Below are positions 14,056 through 26,650 of a DNA stretch of 64,000 nucleotides, piece by piece. How positions within the stretch are numbered: position 1 is the first letter of the stretch; each line of letters starts with the position of its first letter. This DNA comes from Bugulina stolonifera. Lineage: Eukaryota > Bryozoa > Gymnolaemata > Cheilostomatida > Bugulidae. A program made the translations under genes and the position numbers. The notes under the pieces are model-generated. The model was given only the letters and a program-made list of their open reading frames with translations. It was not told the DNA's origin and ran no database searches. The stretch is from positions 3,438,568 to 3,502,567 of the forward strand of contig OW285197.1 in assembly GCA_935421135.1 (NCBI GenBank), given 5' to 3'.

Positions 14056-16760
14056 TACTAGTATCGTCGGCCACAGATTGTTTTTTGCAAACTTTACTCG
14101 AGCCAGCAGGTGACATATGTTACAGTAATTATTATATCTTTTAGCCTGTGGTAATAACACACATTCAGAGATGTTTGTTGGGAGAGTCATGTCACCGGAA
14201 GTAAGCAAGAAGCCATATTGGGTCCAGTAACAAATGATTGCATTGGCTAAACCTTTCTCCCGGTCATTTTGATTAGATTTTAACAGGTCCAACATGGCGT
14301 ATAATGCCATCCTCTAGTGACGGCTCTTTACATAGTAGACTCTTGGGCCATCTATTTTTGGTCAGCCACAATTTTTGCAAGACGGCGATATCAAGTAAAG
14401 CAAGCAAAGAGTTTATCATACCTCACTATAACTGGTAATGTTTGCAACCAACCACCAATCAGCAGCATACAGATAAAAGTTACCCAGTGATCAACATTGA
14501 ACCTCATAAAAACAATAGCGATGAAGCGTAGTAACAGTGTATAGTTGTACAAACATCTGCCTAACAACACTAATAGCACACAGATAAGAGTATGAGTGTC
14601 TATCAACTATGAAATAAATAGTATACATGTATGTGTGTAACTTGTAAACACGCTAGCATACACTAGAAGATTACAATGTAGTATAACATACTCTATCAGG
14701 GATTAATTACCAAGTTTTAACCAGTTTGGGCCAAATCTAAAACTCCTGATACATTATAATTATGTCTAGACTAGCAAGAAAGCAGTACGTCACATGCATG
14801 TACATACTGAGATACATTATTACATGTAAGTGTAAGCTATAACACTAAACGCTGCTAGTTTTCTTTGATGTGTATGTGAACCAATCATATAACCTCTTAT
14901 GCACAATGTAACTTTTACTACTAAAAACATACCACTGTATACAGTAGTTATTGGAGGCAAGTATTTTACTATATGGTTGAAGCAGAGTAAACCACAGACA
15001 ATATAATATACATGGTTGTCATGTATTTATTTATATGACTACCCTCTGACACACTAGTGTCGTACTAATGTAGTGTTATAAATAATACACAGCACATATT
15101 ATACCTTTATACACATATTATACCTTTATAAATACATGCTTTTAAATATTATTGCATAGCATTATTTTATATGATAAGATGTTACATGCATATACATGCA
15201 GTACACATGTTTATAAAAGTTATTTTATGAATTTTTATATGATGGGATGTTACATGCATATTACATGTGGCATACATATTTTATAAAGTTATTTTATGAA
15301 TTTACATGGCAATATAAGTTGACTTCAATTATGGTTTGCTCTGAACTTGTTTGTGGTGTGCTACAGAAAGCACACACAAAAAAAAAGATGACATTAGTTA
15401 TTTAATTATTTAATTATCGTGAGAATATCCTGGTGCAGTACAAGCAGCACAGAACATTGGCTTTACTGTCTGAGACAGAAAACTTAGGATTGGTTAAGAT
15501 CAAGCATGATGTGATGGGTATGACATCATATTCATATAACAGCACAAGTCATATCATGAGAATATCCTATTGTGCTACAGGCAACATAGACCCAGTATGG
15601 CGCCATGAGTATGGCATCAGAAACAAAAACCGGAGCTTAGTACCATCTAGATATACCCGGGTCTGCTGGATACATCGTACATGTAGTCTGGAATTTATAT
15701 GACATACAAATCTGGTTGATATAAAGGAGGCAATGCGATAGAGACAGACACAGAGAGAGTGAGAGAGGCGAGTAGAAGGATATAAGACTTTTACATAGAG
15801 CTTACTAATATCTATCTTACACTTTTACAGTATACTTTTTGTATCAATTTGTCAAGAACGCAGAGCAACCAAAAAGGACTGAAACTGTAAGTTTTGCCAT
15901 GTAGTAAACAACTTTATAGCTTATAATATGTATTATATTTTATAGTTAGGCTTTTAATAATAAAGATATTAAATTGAACTTTGAATCTCACGTTTGGTTC
16001 TGAATGTAATTTAAGGAACATAATAACTCAGACATTAATACACGCCATTTGAATTCAGATTGCAGGGTTTAGTTGATAGTCAGTCAGAGATATCTGTTAT
16101 ATAATAACAAGTTAGGTAATGAATAGTTTGCTATTACAAGTACATGTACATGTAGACAATGCAGTCGCAAAGAGTCTAGAGTTGCTAGCAATCTCAATGT
16201 ATGTTACATGCACATGGAACCTGAATTATCACTTAGTAGTAGTAGTAGGGACAAATGACAAAATATGCTAATTAGCTAGACGTGTGCTATGACCATTGTT
16301 TACTACATGTGCTAAGTGTATTATGGTAAACCAATCAGATTAATGTTGTTTACAAGTATATTGGTGGCTAATAACTTATACATGTTATAATAATTGTGGA
16401 TGTCATAATGGAAGTAGGGATGACCCAAAAGGTCAACCCAACATCCAAGTTGATATCTCTGCACCTCGCTGCGAATGTGCTGATGGCATAGGTTATTGGC
16501 ACTAGTCACTGGGTGTACACAACTTCATGTTGTGGTACCTGTGATTGGTGCTAATCCTGTGTCCTTGTATATCGAACTGTTATTCCAAACGGTTTGATAT
16601 ACACAAATCAGCATATTTCGTCACAATGGTATAACATACACTTGTAGTTACATTTGTACATTACAGTATATTATGTCAACACTACATACTGAGCAATGGC
16701 AAAAGTGTAATGAATACTTACTGTATGTCAATGTAAGCTACAGGCAAGGGCCATGTGACC
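14056..16760. other. non-coding; no gene recognised
   Basis: Minus-strand open frames at 14,041-14,310 and 14,391-14,606 lack family motifs and clear splice sites. A roughly 70-bp unit is tandemly doubled at about 15,170-15,302 (shared gatgttacatgcat and gttattttatgaat). No further structure was seen apart from TACATGTA motifs. Confidence 0.4.
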
Positions 16761-16764
16761 ACTC

Positions 16765-17036
16765 TAACCTGCTCTACCTCACTGTAACTAGTGCTGTCTA
16801 CGTCGTTTGTGAACTCCCATATTTACTAGTTATCTTTACTTTCTGATACCAATGTTTGCTGTACGCTGCACAAATAATCCGCCATCTCACTAATACTAAC
16901 ATAATACAATGTTTGTGTAGTGAGATGGGTGGATTATTTGAATAGCCCAAACTTTTATCAAATAGTACTGATAACAAGTAAGTAATACTGGGATTCAAAA
17001 GACAGGGCTAATTACAATAGAGTGCAGCAGGTTAGA
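16765..17036. repeat. foldback (MITE-like) inverted repeat
   Basis: The left end (TAACCTGCT near 16,765) is matched in reverse complement near 17,036. The inner arms 16,871-16,892 and 16,918-16,940 pair well (caaataatccgcc against ggtggattatttg). Together they make a roughly 270-bp imperfect foldback. No target duplication was found. Confidence 0.6.
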
Positions 17037-17335
17037 ATAAGCCACTATAGAGAATAAAATAATGCAACATGTATATTACTGATTTGTATTATATTATCAC
17101 GAGTAATTGCTGAGCACCTGTACTGTTGTGTGCAAATATTTTTCCTAACTAGTCTACTTAGGACTGTTGTAGTAGACACATTATTATTTACATTGCGTTA
17201 TTACTTAATTATGATAGGATCATGTAGGAGCTAACAGCGTGTAAGGATAAGGGCAGACTGAAACTGTAAGCTCTAGATTTACTTTTACTCAAATATCCAT
17301 AAAACACATGTATATCCTTTTACCTAATCACACAC

Positions 17336-18060
17336 TTAACGCTGCTATGCTTTTTACTGGGGGCCTGAGGACGACTATATTCACAGTTGCAGTATTTTAC
17401 TCATATCAGCGAAGCTATAGAGTCTATGACAGAAATAAAGCCATATTTATAAAGAGAAAGCTTTTTGTCCTGACTTGACACATAATCTTCAGCTTTTCTA
17501 GTGCTAATGGAAATGATTTAATTGGCTGTTGAGAACAACCCTATCTTCTGGCCTACCCCTTGCCGCTTGATGTAAAAATGACCTCTTCCAGTAGGTTTGA
17601 TTGATAATATTATTGGTAATGAGGGCCCAGAACTTGGTTCATACACCGATCTAAGTACATGTATATTAAATGGATTTTAGCATACTGTTAGCTAAATTTG
17701 GATAGCAAATAGGGTACTTATTTGGTAAATATTATGTTCTTAGCATAGATTTTTTAGTAAAATAATAAAAATATGCTTTACCTATCTCACTGTCATCTGA
17801 TGGCTAGACATGTTAGCTCAAATCTGTCTCTTTTTTAATCATTCTATAGGTGTAGAGATTGATGCCCCAAACCCCAAACCCTTCTCCATCAATATTTTGA
17901 CCATATTAATCTATGATGACTGTACCTATACAAACTATATATTATATAGTTTGTATAGGTACATCATAGGCTAATATGGTAATATTGATGGAAAGTACAA
18001 AAAATAGACATGACTCCAGGGTCTGCAACATAGTGACGCACTCAGGACTCAAAGTGTTAA
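17336..18060. mobile_element. piggyBac-like non-autonomous insertion flanked by TTAA
   Basis: About 717 bp lie between TTAA at 17,336-17,339 and TTAA at 18,057-18,060. The right end read inward begins CACTTTGAGTCCTGAG, in the style of piggyBac-like termini; the left end (CGCTGCTATGC) shares only the first few positions. The sequences flanking both ends are contiguous in the paralogous repeat at 13,860-14,055, which supports a discrete insertion. There is no transposase frame. A long palindrome lies inside at 17,886-17,992. Assignment to piggyBac rests on the TTAA target and end style only. Confidence 0.6.
17886..17992. repeat. long palindrome (arms of about 50 bp)
   Basis: The sequence from CCATCAATATT reads back as its reverse complement ending AATATTGATGG. 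The central part (tacctatacaaactatata / tatatagtttgtataggta) pairs perfectly and a few mismatches lie outside it. It sits inside the TTAA-flanked insertion. Confidence 0.85.
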
Positions 18061-18267
18061 AATGAATGTATTTTAACATTGGCAGGTCTCATTACTGGGC
18101 ACCCATCCTTCAAAACCCACCAGTATGACATAGTAGAAGTTTTACAGTAGGAATTGCTAACAGCACTTTTATGTTCCTATGGTGTGTGTGTTACTGTTAT
18201 CACTGTTATATCACAATAATAACATTCAACTATTTGATTCAGTTGTATATAATTATGAATCAGTGTC

Positions 18268-18301
18268 AAAGTGAGACATATCCGAGGATATGTCTCACTT
18301 T
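18268..18301. repeat. perfect 16-bp hairpin with 2-nt loop
   Basis: AAAGTGAGACATATCC at 18,268-18,283 is exactly complementary to 18,286-18,301, with loop GA. It lies just right of the repeat copy that holds the TTAA insertion. Confidence 0.85.
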
Positions 18302-18309
18302 AACGTGAT

Positions 18310-20170
18310 GTGAAAGTCAAAGGACTGTAGCGCGGCCACATTGCTCACATGAGGTTCATAAAGCATAACAATGATTGGGCCTAAGTCGAACAAGTTGAAA
18401 TACGAAAAGTTTTGTGGTCTGTTGTACAAAGCTTTGTTGTGAAAATTCTTTCTCAAATATCTGAAATTGGTAAAAATGCAACTCCAACCTAATGTCCACA
18501 GAATAATGTTGCATCGACGGCTATATTAACTGCCATTTCTCCAAATAGATGCTATTCTACAAAATTCTGGTGAAAGGCAAATACATGTTGACCAGGCTGA
18601 TGGACGAGTAATAATGACATTCAGTCAGCAATATAATATGTGACTCAATCCGTCATGTTTGGATATCAAGGAACTAGGGACACAGAGTTCAGATATTTAC
18701 CAGATGCAGACCTTCTATGATTAAACTATACATGATAATGTGTTACCATTATTACCACAATTACATTGTATGTACGTGTACAACATGTAACATGTATTAT
18801 GTACATGTACATCATGTACATGTACATGTATATGTACATGTATTAATGTATATAATGTGCTAAAAATGTAGAAAAGTAGCAAACTCTCCACCACACTATA
18901 CATGTACCTGTATATAGCAAGGTGGCTATAACATGACTAGTGCCTTGTGCGCAGTTGGTTTAGGGCATATCCAATGGTCCACAGTTCATTTCCTAAGGTT
19001 ATGCAATCCATGTTGTGGCAAAATGTCCAAAATGCTAAGCAATTTAAACCCGTTTGGGGACTGATATTTTCGTAAATGTGAAATCAAGTTCATGACCGCC
19101 CAACAAACAAGTAAAAACTACCTACACAAAAACATGCAACAATCATGAAAGAATGGCCAACCCCTCACTGCCGATTGTTTGTGTTATATATTTCGCCGGT
19201 ATTTAAAGTAAATATGTCTAAACCAACCAATTACAACGTAATATTACATGTATATTGCAACCCATACACTTTTTATTTAACGGTTGGAAAACGAGTTCAA
19301 CAGTTTACATTTTATTATGATGCACATCTATACTATCATTGCGATTAAACATCCCAACAAATCTATTAAACTGATAGATGAAACCAATAACTTCTACATG
19401 TTGGCATAGTTGTTGATATATAAATACTATTAGGTGTTCAATAAAGGGCTATTCAACAAACTCTAGACCAGTAAATTGCCAACAAGTTCAACTTTTGCAT
19501 GATTTGTTTCTATAAGCTATCATTGAAATTCAACATCCCAACAAGTCCCTAGGCCATACAGTAAATAGCTGTTAAACATTGCATTTGCCTACCTGCTAAT
19601 ATGTTATTTTAAATTTTCCTCCAATCTATAGCAAGCACTGTTTTCTCATGTTATTGACTGGCATTCTGCCAACATGCTTGATAATTGCAGATTGTTTCGT
19701 AACTGACCTATTAGTGACATAGGGCATTTCACCTTTAGTAAAAACATTAGTGTCATAGTTAGGTCAGCTTGCCAAGTAAAAAATAGCAAATTAAGACAAA
19801 ATTCCTGATATTTTAACACGCCCAGCATCCACATACATGACTGACCATCCTCATGGCTCAGACTCCATTACATAGTATATGGGTTAATTTTGGTTCACTG
19901 TCTGTTTAAATACCACTGCTCCCATTCTTGCTCTGTCTTGTACACACACTAGCCTAGCAGCTATGAATCTGCCTAGGCACTTTATGATGTGAGTTTGTTG
20001 ACAAAATTAACTACCACCAGCTCTGTAATCATGAATCTATCTAGTGTACATCTCACAGAACCTACATGTACATGTACATGTACATGTAGGTTCTGCATGA
20101 TGTGAGTACATTTACTAGATTGACAACCTGCGCTACCAGTCTTAAAATTATGAAACAAGTTTCATCCTAC
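18310..20170. other. non-coding; dense ACATGT motifs
   Basis: No exons were recognised. There is a dense cluster of TACATGTA/ACATGT palindromes at about 18,770-18,845. At 20,057-20,094 lies a perfect 38-bp palindrome with an ACATGT core and flanks AGAACCT/AGGTTCT. Confidence 0.45.
20057..20094. repeat. perfect 38-bp palindrome with (ACATGT)n core
   Basis: The two 19-base halves (20,057-20,075 and 20,076-20,094) are exact reverse complements. The outer AGAACCT/AGGTTCT is unique sequence, so the symmetry extends beyond the simple ACATGT repeat. Confidence 0.9.
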
Positions 20171-20174
20171 ATAC

Positions 20175-20849
20175 TGTAATGGTACGCACAGTCGTCTCTT
20201 ACACCTGACACTCATTATTATGCGTGCCTACATGTATATACTTGCTTGCATTCTACCTTGTGTAACTTCTATATCATTGTATATACTTGTATACTTATTA
20301 CTAAGTCTTTTAGTGCCTTTTATACCCATGTACGGAGGCCCGACCTCTCAGAATTACTTGATATTTATTTTGTACATGAATTGGACCATTATAAGCAACT
20401 TTTGTATAACTCGACCCATTTTGGGTCGGCCGTCGGGCTTCCGGCGGCCATGTTATTGCGCAACTTCCGGACGACCCTATGTCGTCTTTTCCCGACACTA
20501 CGTCGGGCGGAAGTCCTTATACTATATAAAGGGCATTGTTTCACTGTTCATTATCTCAGTTTTCACTTGGCTTTCAATAAAGACACATCTATACTTGATA
20601 CAGAGACTTTCACTTCCTTTTGTCAGGTCATTCGCTTAGCGAACCGCCTACTAGGTCGGATCACTCTCTTTCAACGTATAGTCTGAAGGTCAGACTTGGG
20701 ACCAGATGGGTCGTCTCTGGTAGTTATTGGGCTACTGAGACCGCTCGATCTTTCATGTAATGAGAAGGCCTAGCACCACTCATAGGCACTTCAGTTTTGG
20801 ATCGGTAGTCGTCCAAGGACAACCTCACGAATTTCCAGAAACCATTACA
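20175..20849 (+). mobile_element. solo LTR, copy 1 (4-bp target duplication)
   Basis: The segment begins TGTAATGG (20,175-20,182) and ends CCATTACA (20,842-20,849), an 8-bp perfect terminal inverted repeat of the TG...CA type. It is flanked by ATAC on both sides (20,171-20,174 and 20,850-20,853). Inside are a TATA box (ctatataaagg near 20,521) and a poly-A signal (caataaag near 20,575), as expected of an LTR promoter and terminator. The 3' two thirds are closely similar to 58,290-58,708. No gag or pol lies next to it, so it is a solo LTR left by recombination. The superfamily (Gypsy or BEL type) is not decided. Confidence 0.85.
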
Positions 20850-20859
20850 ATACTCTCTA

Positions 20860-21172
20860 GTTTATACTAGTATCTTAGTAGGTGTGCCTACATAAATGTA
20901 CATATATACAATCTACAACTGCTTCCTGGTTAGTAGTCAAAACTCATCTAATTTGTTTTACTTGCAGTGGGCTAGTACAGTTTTAATAGCAGACAATAAT
21001 ATAACTGCAGTAGTAGTATATTACCAAGCTGAGCATTCACTTCCTGGTTAGGAGTGATTGGTGAACAGTTTAGATAGTCAAAAGTTCTAGGAGGCAGATC
21101 CACTGCATTATGTCTAGTGATATGCATCCGGATGTGGTGATAACAACTCCTAAGGCAGATGAGACTGATACT
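20860..21172. other. non-coding spacer between the LTR and a hAT-type element
   Basis: No coding segment or repeat structure was recognised. Confidence 0.45.
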
Positions 21173-21180
21173 GGTGGACC

Positions 21181-22390
21181 CAGGGGCGGATTTGGGGGTC
21201 CTGCCCTCCCTGCCATGGTGGAAACTCTCATTTTCAATGAAGAAAATTATATTGCTAACTATCAATGATAACCCACAGTTGTAATGCTATTTTCGGAGGC
21301 ATTCTGCCCTGCCCAGCATAATCTAAGCATGTTCTGATGAAAATTATGCTATTATGGCAATAATATACTAAAAGATAGCTTAGGAATTGAGGTTTTATCC
21401 TGAACTATTTATAATAAGGATATTTCATTGCTCCACCCACTACTGGCAGTCTTTTATTTCCCCAGGAAATTAGACTACACAAATTGGTTTACAATGAGTG
21501 ACTTTTGATAGACTATACTTGTGACCACAGTAAATGTTGTTACCAGTTATAATAACAGAATAATGGCTGCTATTAATGGACTGCTATTTATGAGTAATAC
21601 TTGTTGTAACAGTGCCACAGCATTATTTTTGAAGATACATGTACCTGTGGAATGTTATAAGCTAATCCATGTCATTCGCACATGCCCTCAAGACTCAAAC
21701 ATTACAAGGCAGACAAGAAAAAGTAGTGTCTCCACATAGATGCCATGCGCTAAATTGTCCATACTCTTCAGCATTTGGGAAACCTAGGATAACACTTTTA
21801 TCTCTATCCACTAAATAATTTAGCATTACTTATCTTTCCATAAAGTCATGTGATGGCACATTTTTAATAGGCTACATAATCTTGGATCCTGGCACAGAAT
21901 CCTTGTCTGTAAACGTATTCTCATAACATAACCATAGTTATAAGCAAGCTATATTTAAATTTCTATTTCTAATACACAGTCAAGCATTCATAATACGTAA
22001 AGTAGCCCCTGCAACATACTTGCCAAGTTATCACTGCGCCAAATTTATTATTATTATAGTTGTGCAAAGTAGAAGTTCCCGCATTTATTTTAGTTGTAAA
22101 TTCTCACTTACTAAAACTTTCAAGTTACCAGTTTAATCTTTACGCGTCCCCAGAAATCCAAAATTTCTTTATCTGGTTGCTGAGATCAACTAATAATTTA
22201 TGTAACAAGAACATGTTGATTCAAAGCGTAAGTGTGCATAAATTTGCTTCATTTAACACAAAAATTCAGCATATACATTGTAGTTTCGGCGTCCGGAGCG
22301 CTGCCCCGGACCCCGTCAGGGGGCCTTGGCGGCCCCCTGGACCCCCCGCCTTTTGGCAGAACCCTTAAAACTGGGTCAGATCCGCCCCTG
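21181..22390. mobile_element. hAT-type non-autonomous element
   Basis: It starts CAGGGGCGGATTTG and ends with the reverse complement of CAGGGGCGGATCTG, a 14-bp terminal inverted repeat with one mismatch. The CAGGGGCGGAT start is typical of hAT elements. The eight bases outside each end (ggtggacc / ggtgagat) agree only in the first four, so the target duplication is decayed or the ends are slightly misplaced. A GC-rich block of G and C runs lies just inside the right end (about 22,290-22,350). No transposase frame was found. The short open frames at 22,060-22,429 are chance. Confidence 0.65.
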
Positions 22391-22399
22391 GGTGAGATG

Positions 22400-23980
22400 C
22401 ATGACACCCCAGATGATCTGATTTTGTAACTTTGCTTTGTCTTGTAATTACATGTACACGTACGTCATACATGTACACATCATTGCTAAATGTTTTTACA
22501 TGTATATGTATGTAAACACTTGAGTAATTGCCAACTTCTTGGTAAATGCTTCAACCGGGCATTTGCTATGTGTGTCTAAAAAGCCATTAAGTTTCACAAG
22601 TATTGTTGGACTACCCAGTCAAATTCAGTGACCAAGAAGATATTCTATAGGTGCTAGAGGCCCTAGTAGAGAACCCTGTGGCGGAGGGGGTAGAGGTTTA
22701 GGGAGCATTCAGTTTAACCCCACAGAATATTGGTCAGAATTTGGAAAACCTCATTCTCTCCACCAATAACCAATTTCACTGCAAACCATGGCCCTACTCA
22801 CAATGTACGCCTAGGTGAATCAATAGGTTATTTCTAGCTTTTCTTTGACTATACATTTCAAGACGACCTATCAAAATTAACATTGATAATAATATGTACA
22901 CATCTCACACAAAGTGCGTAGTAGTGAAATGATGTCCACCAGCTTATTAAACTACATCTATTGTCATTGGACAGGTTTGCCTATTGTATGATGACCCAAT
23001 GTGACTTAATGGGCTAATATAAATATTGTGTCTAGATCGATAGCAATCCCCTAGATCCAAGTTATTTCGTGCAGAATAGCTTTTTTTAGTCACTTTTGAT
23101 CACCATAATATGGGTTCTACATTTTAATATCTATTCAACGAATTAAATTAATGTGGCCTAGACGCTCGGCAAACCAATGGAGCAGACAGCTGGTGACCGG
23201 ATAAACACAGAGGGTGGATACCAAGAAGAGCATGAATTAAAGTAAAACAAACAACTCTTTACCATGTATATATTTTAAATTGTGACTCCTAACTCCAGGG
23301 TGCACCAACTTGATTCAATGCAGATTTCATGGATCATAATTAGCTCAGACACGCATTTAATTAAATTATCTCCGATCATAAAGCAACATTACTGAACAAA
23401 AATATAAAACTGTAAATTATTACCACTTAACTACACCTGCTAATATCTGTACACCGCACAATAAATGACTATAATGTAGAACTTCATTCAATCTGCAGCA
23501 AGGGAACTTATACTCCATGTCAATTCTAACACAATTCTCTCAACTAGCCAACTAAATATCATGATAGAATATTAAGGAGAATCCATCTCTGTGGCAATTG
23601 ATAACCTTATATGTATCTACTGCGTATACTAAACATGTGTTTAGAATGTGTATAGGATGATGTGTTTTATAAGTATACTGCAATACCATTAATTATAGCA
23701 TTTCCACAAACTCAATAACAATGTTGAACATTAGGTGCACAGAGAGGTACATATAAACCTAATATAATAGATATAATATAATAGAGTATGATGCCCTAGC
23801 GCATGTGCGTGTGGAAGAATCCATAATATGCAGACTTATCATGATTTACTTACTACTTGTGTGCTTCTATTGAGTGTTGTTATCCAAAGAATTGGTCGAG
23901 TCAGCGAGGCACATTAGCTATCACTATCTGCTATATTATTCTAACAGCTAAATGGATGACTGTGAGTTGCTAATGTAACA
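22400..23980. other. non-coding; no gene recognised
   Basis: AT-rich sequence with a few TACATGTA motifs near 22,450-22,505. No splice-bounded coding segment or repeat was noticed. Confidence 0.45.
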
Positions 23981-24149
23981 GCATACCTTAGTGCTGGGCG
24001 GTTTTGATTTGCATGTGCATTCAGTTTTTTTGCAAGATTTTTCAAAAAACTGAATGAAACCGAAGTTGTCTTCTCACCCTCGGTTTAATTCGGTTTTTTT
24101 TATTTATGAAAAAAAACCGAACCGAACCGTAATTATGGCAGGAAAATTT

Positions 24150-25210
24150 AAATTTTTTTGGAGTTATCATCCCTTGATTCTATACGGAAAAGAGCAGACA
24201 ACTCCAGTACGAAGTATATCACGCATTTTGGAGTTATCACACTTCTCATTCCAATCATTATAGAGAAGACAACTCACGCGGCAAACTAGCCAATCCTGAC
24301 TATAAACTTGAATTTATAGAAGTTCAGCTGTGGTCGGACTTGCAGGAAGCATATAATACTGTATGATCAGGTTGCAACATTAGTTATATTTACTAAAATA
24401 TAGATACAAGAATTTATTGTTTTGGTTTACAACTTGTATTTTATTATTTACTAGAAACTAACCCATCTAGCCAAAATATTCACAAAAACTGACAATGCAA
24501 TCTGTAAAGTAAGTAGTATAGCAATCAGCCACATTGAAATGGAAATACAGGTGATACAGTAATGGTACATAACTAAATATGATGAGTGCAGGAAGTAGGT
24601 TACTAGCGACCAGCTAAATAATATATTATCAAAACAGTACTGAACTTAGTTTATCAGCAACCAGCTAAATAACATATCAAAAATTAATCTACAGGTAATA
24701 AATAGTGAATATATGATGAATACAGAAAGTAGGTTATCTGCAACCAGCTATAGCATATCTTACAATGCTACTGTGGCCAGAAGTGGGAGTTGGGAGTGGG
24801 AGTTCTCTTTCATGGGATTTTCATCAAGATGGCAAGTCTTCTGATTTAAGAATTCGAGGATAAATAACTTCTAGAAACTCGAGCTCTCTTTTTGTACTGT
24901 GTGCTGCTGCTGTAGTATTCATTGCTGTCACTGGATCACAACATACATCATTACATCATCATCATCAGCAAGGGCAAGGATATCAACAAGACTCCTTTTA
25001 CTTGTAGGCCTACCGGGGACTGTAATTAAAGTAGTGTCAAGTTTGGAATCAAGAATATGACCATTTTAAATAGTTAAGCTCTAAGTTTTACCCTCTAAAT
25101 GAAGTGCAACTTGATTAGCTTGGGTAACTCTCTGTGGGTTGAATGCTGCTTAGCAGTTTCAGCATTTTCTAAATGCTCAAATTTGATTGACAGGTGATGG
25201 TAAGTGGCTA
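24150..25210. other. interior of the hAT composite; degenerate local repeats only
   Basis: No gene was found. A degenerate duplication at about 24,575-24,760 shares gatga, gaagtaggtta and accagcta. The words gacaactcc and ggagttatc near 24,160-24,280 recur elsewhere in the window and are not explained. Confidence 0.4.
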
Positions 25211-25212
25211 AA

Positions 25213-26650
25213 CAAATATGATTGCTGTTGAATCATATTTAACTTACTATCTCTGAAGATGATCAAACACATGCTATTCTAGTGCACACATCACTAACTC
25301 GGCCTACTAGTAACCAACTAACCTGTTGGCAATGCACCAGCAGCTACAAGAGTACATACATGTAATAGAGACATTGAAGGCAATAAACTATGACTGTATG
25401 CCAAGCACAGAGCAGATATTATCCAGAAAATTCTACTGAATAACGATTACACTCAAGATATTATACAATCATGTACCTACATCACTGATATTGTGTGTAT
25501 AATATTTCTAATGCTAATTCATTGTACAATGAACCTATATTGCCAGAAAGGATGGATGTGTTATTTTTACAAAGCTTTGCACCTACATGTACATGTGTCA
25601 TATAATTTTGGTTGTAATATATGCTACTACATGTACATGTCATATCATGATATGACATGTACATGTACATGTTGTAGCATATTGATATTACAACCAAAAT
25701 GATATGACAAATATGATTGCTGTTGAATCATATTTAACTTACTATCTCGAAGATGATCAAACACATGCTATTCTAGTGCACACATGACTAACTAACTATG
25801 CCTACTAGTAACCAACTAACCTGTTGGCAATGCGCCAGCAGCTACAAGAGTACATACTAGAGACATCGAAGGCAATGAACTATGACTGCATGCCATGAGC
25901 AGATGTTATCCAGAAAATTCTACTGAATAACGACTACACTCAAGAAATTATACAGTCATTTACCTACATCACTGATATTGTGTGTATAATATTTCTAATG
26001 CTAATTCATTGTAGGCCCACAATGAACCTGTATTGCCAGAAAGGATGGGTGTGTTATTTTTACAAAGCTTTGCACCTACATGTACATGTGTCATATCATT
26101 TTGGTTGTAATATCAATATGCTACTACATGTACATGTACATGTCATGTACATGTCATGTTATGTACATGTCATGTACATGTAGTAGCATATATTACAACC
26201 AAAATGATATGACAAATATGATTGCTGTTGAATCATATTTAACTTACTATCTCGAAGATGATCAAACACATGCTATTCTAGTGCACACATGACTAACTAA
26301 CTATGCCTACTAGTAACCAACTAACCTGTTGGCAATGCGCCAGCAGCTACAAGAGTACATACTAGAGACATCGAAGGCAATGAACTATGACTGCATGCCA
26401 TGAGCAGATGTTATCCAGAAAATTCTACTGAATAACGACTACACTCAAGAAATTATACAGTCATTTACCTACATCACTGATATTGTGTGTATAATATTTC
26501 TAATGCTAATTCATTGTAGGCCTACAATGAACCTGTATTGCCAGAAAGGATGGGTGTGTTATTTTTACAAAGCTTTGTACCTACATGTACATATGTCGTA
26601 TAATTTTGGTTGTAATATGCTACTACTGCAGTACATGTACATGTACATGG
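25213..26650. repeat. three tandem units of about 500 bp, each ending in a long hairpin
   Basis: Units begin with caaatatgattgctgttg at 25,213, 25,708 and 26,213 (periods 495 and 505). Units 2 and 3 are almost identical and unit 1 is slightly more diverged. Units 1 and 2 end in foldbacks of about 115-125 bp (about 25,597-25,709 and 26,088-26,214) with arms gttgtaatat/atattacaac and TACATGT repeats at the tip. In unit 3 the right arm is lost. The small open frames in them are spurious. Confidence 0.85.

Noticed and set aside
20220..20686. Two overlapping plus-strand frames of 139 and 146 codons, with a relative at 58,251-58,721
   Set aside because: The similarity between the two loci is at DNA level and coincides with LTR boundaries, TATA and poly-A signals. 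It is LTR sequence, not a conserved gene.
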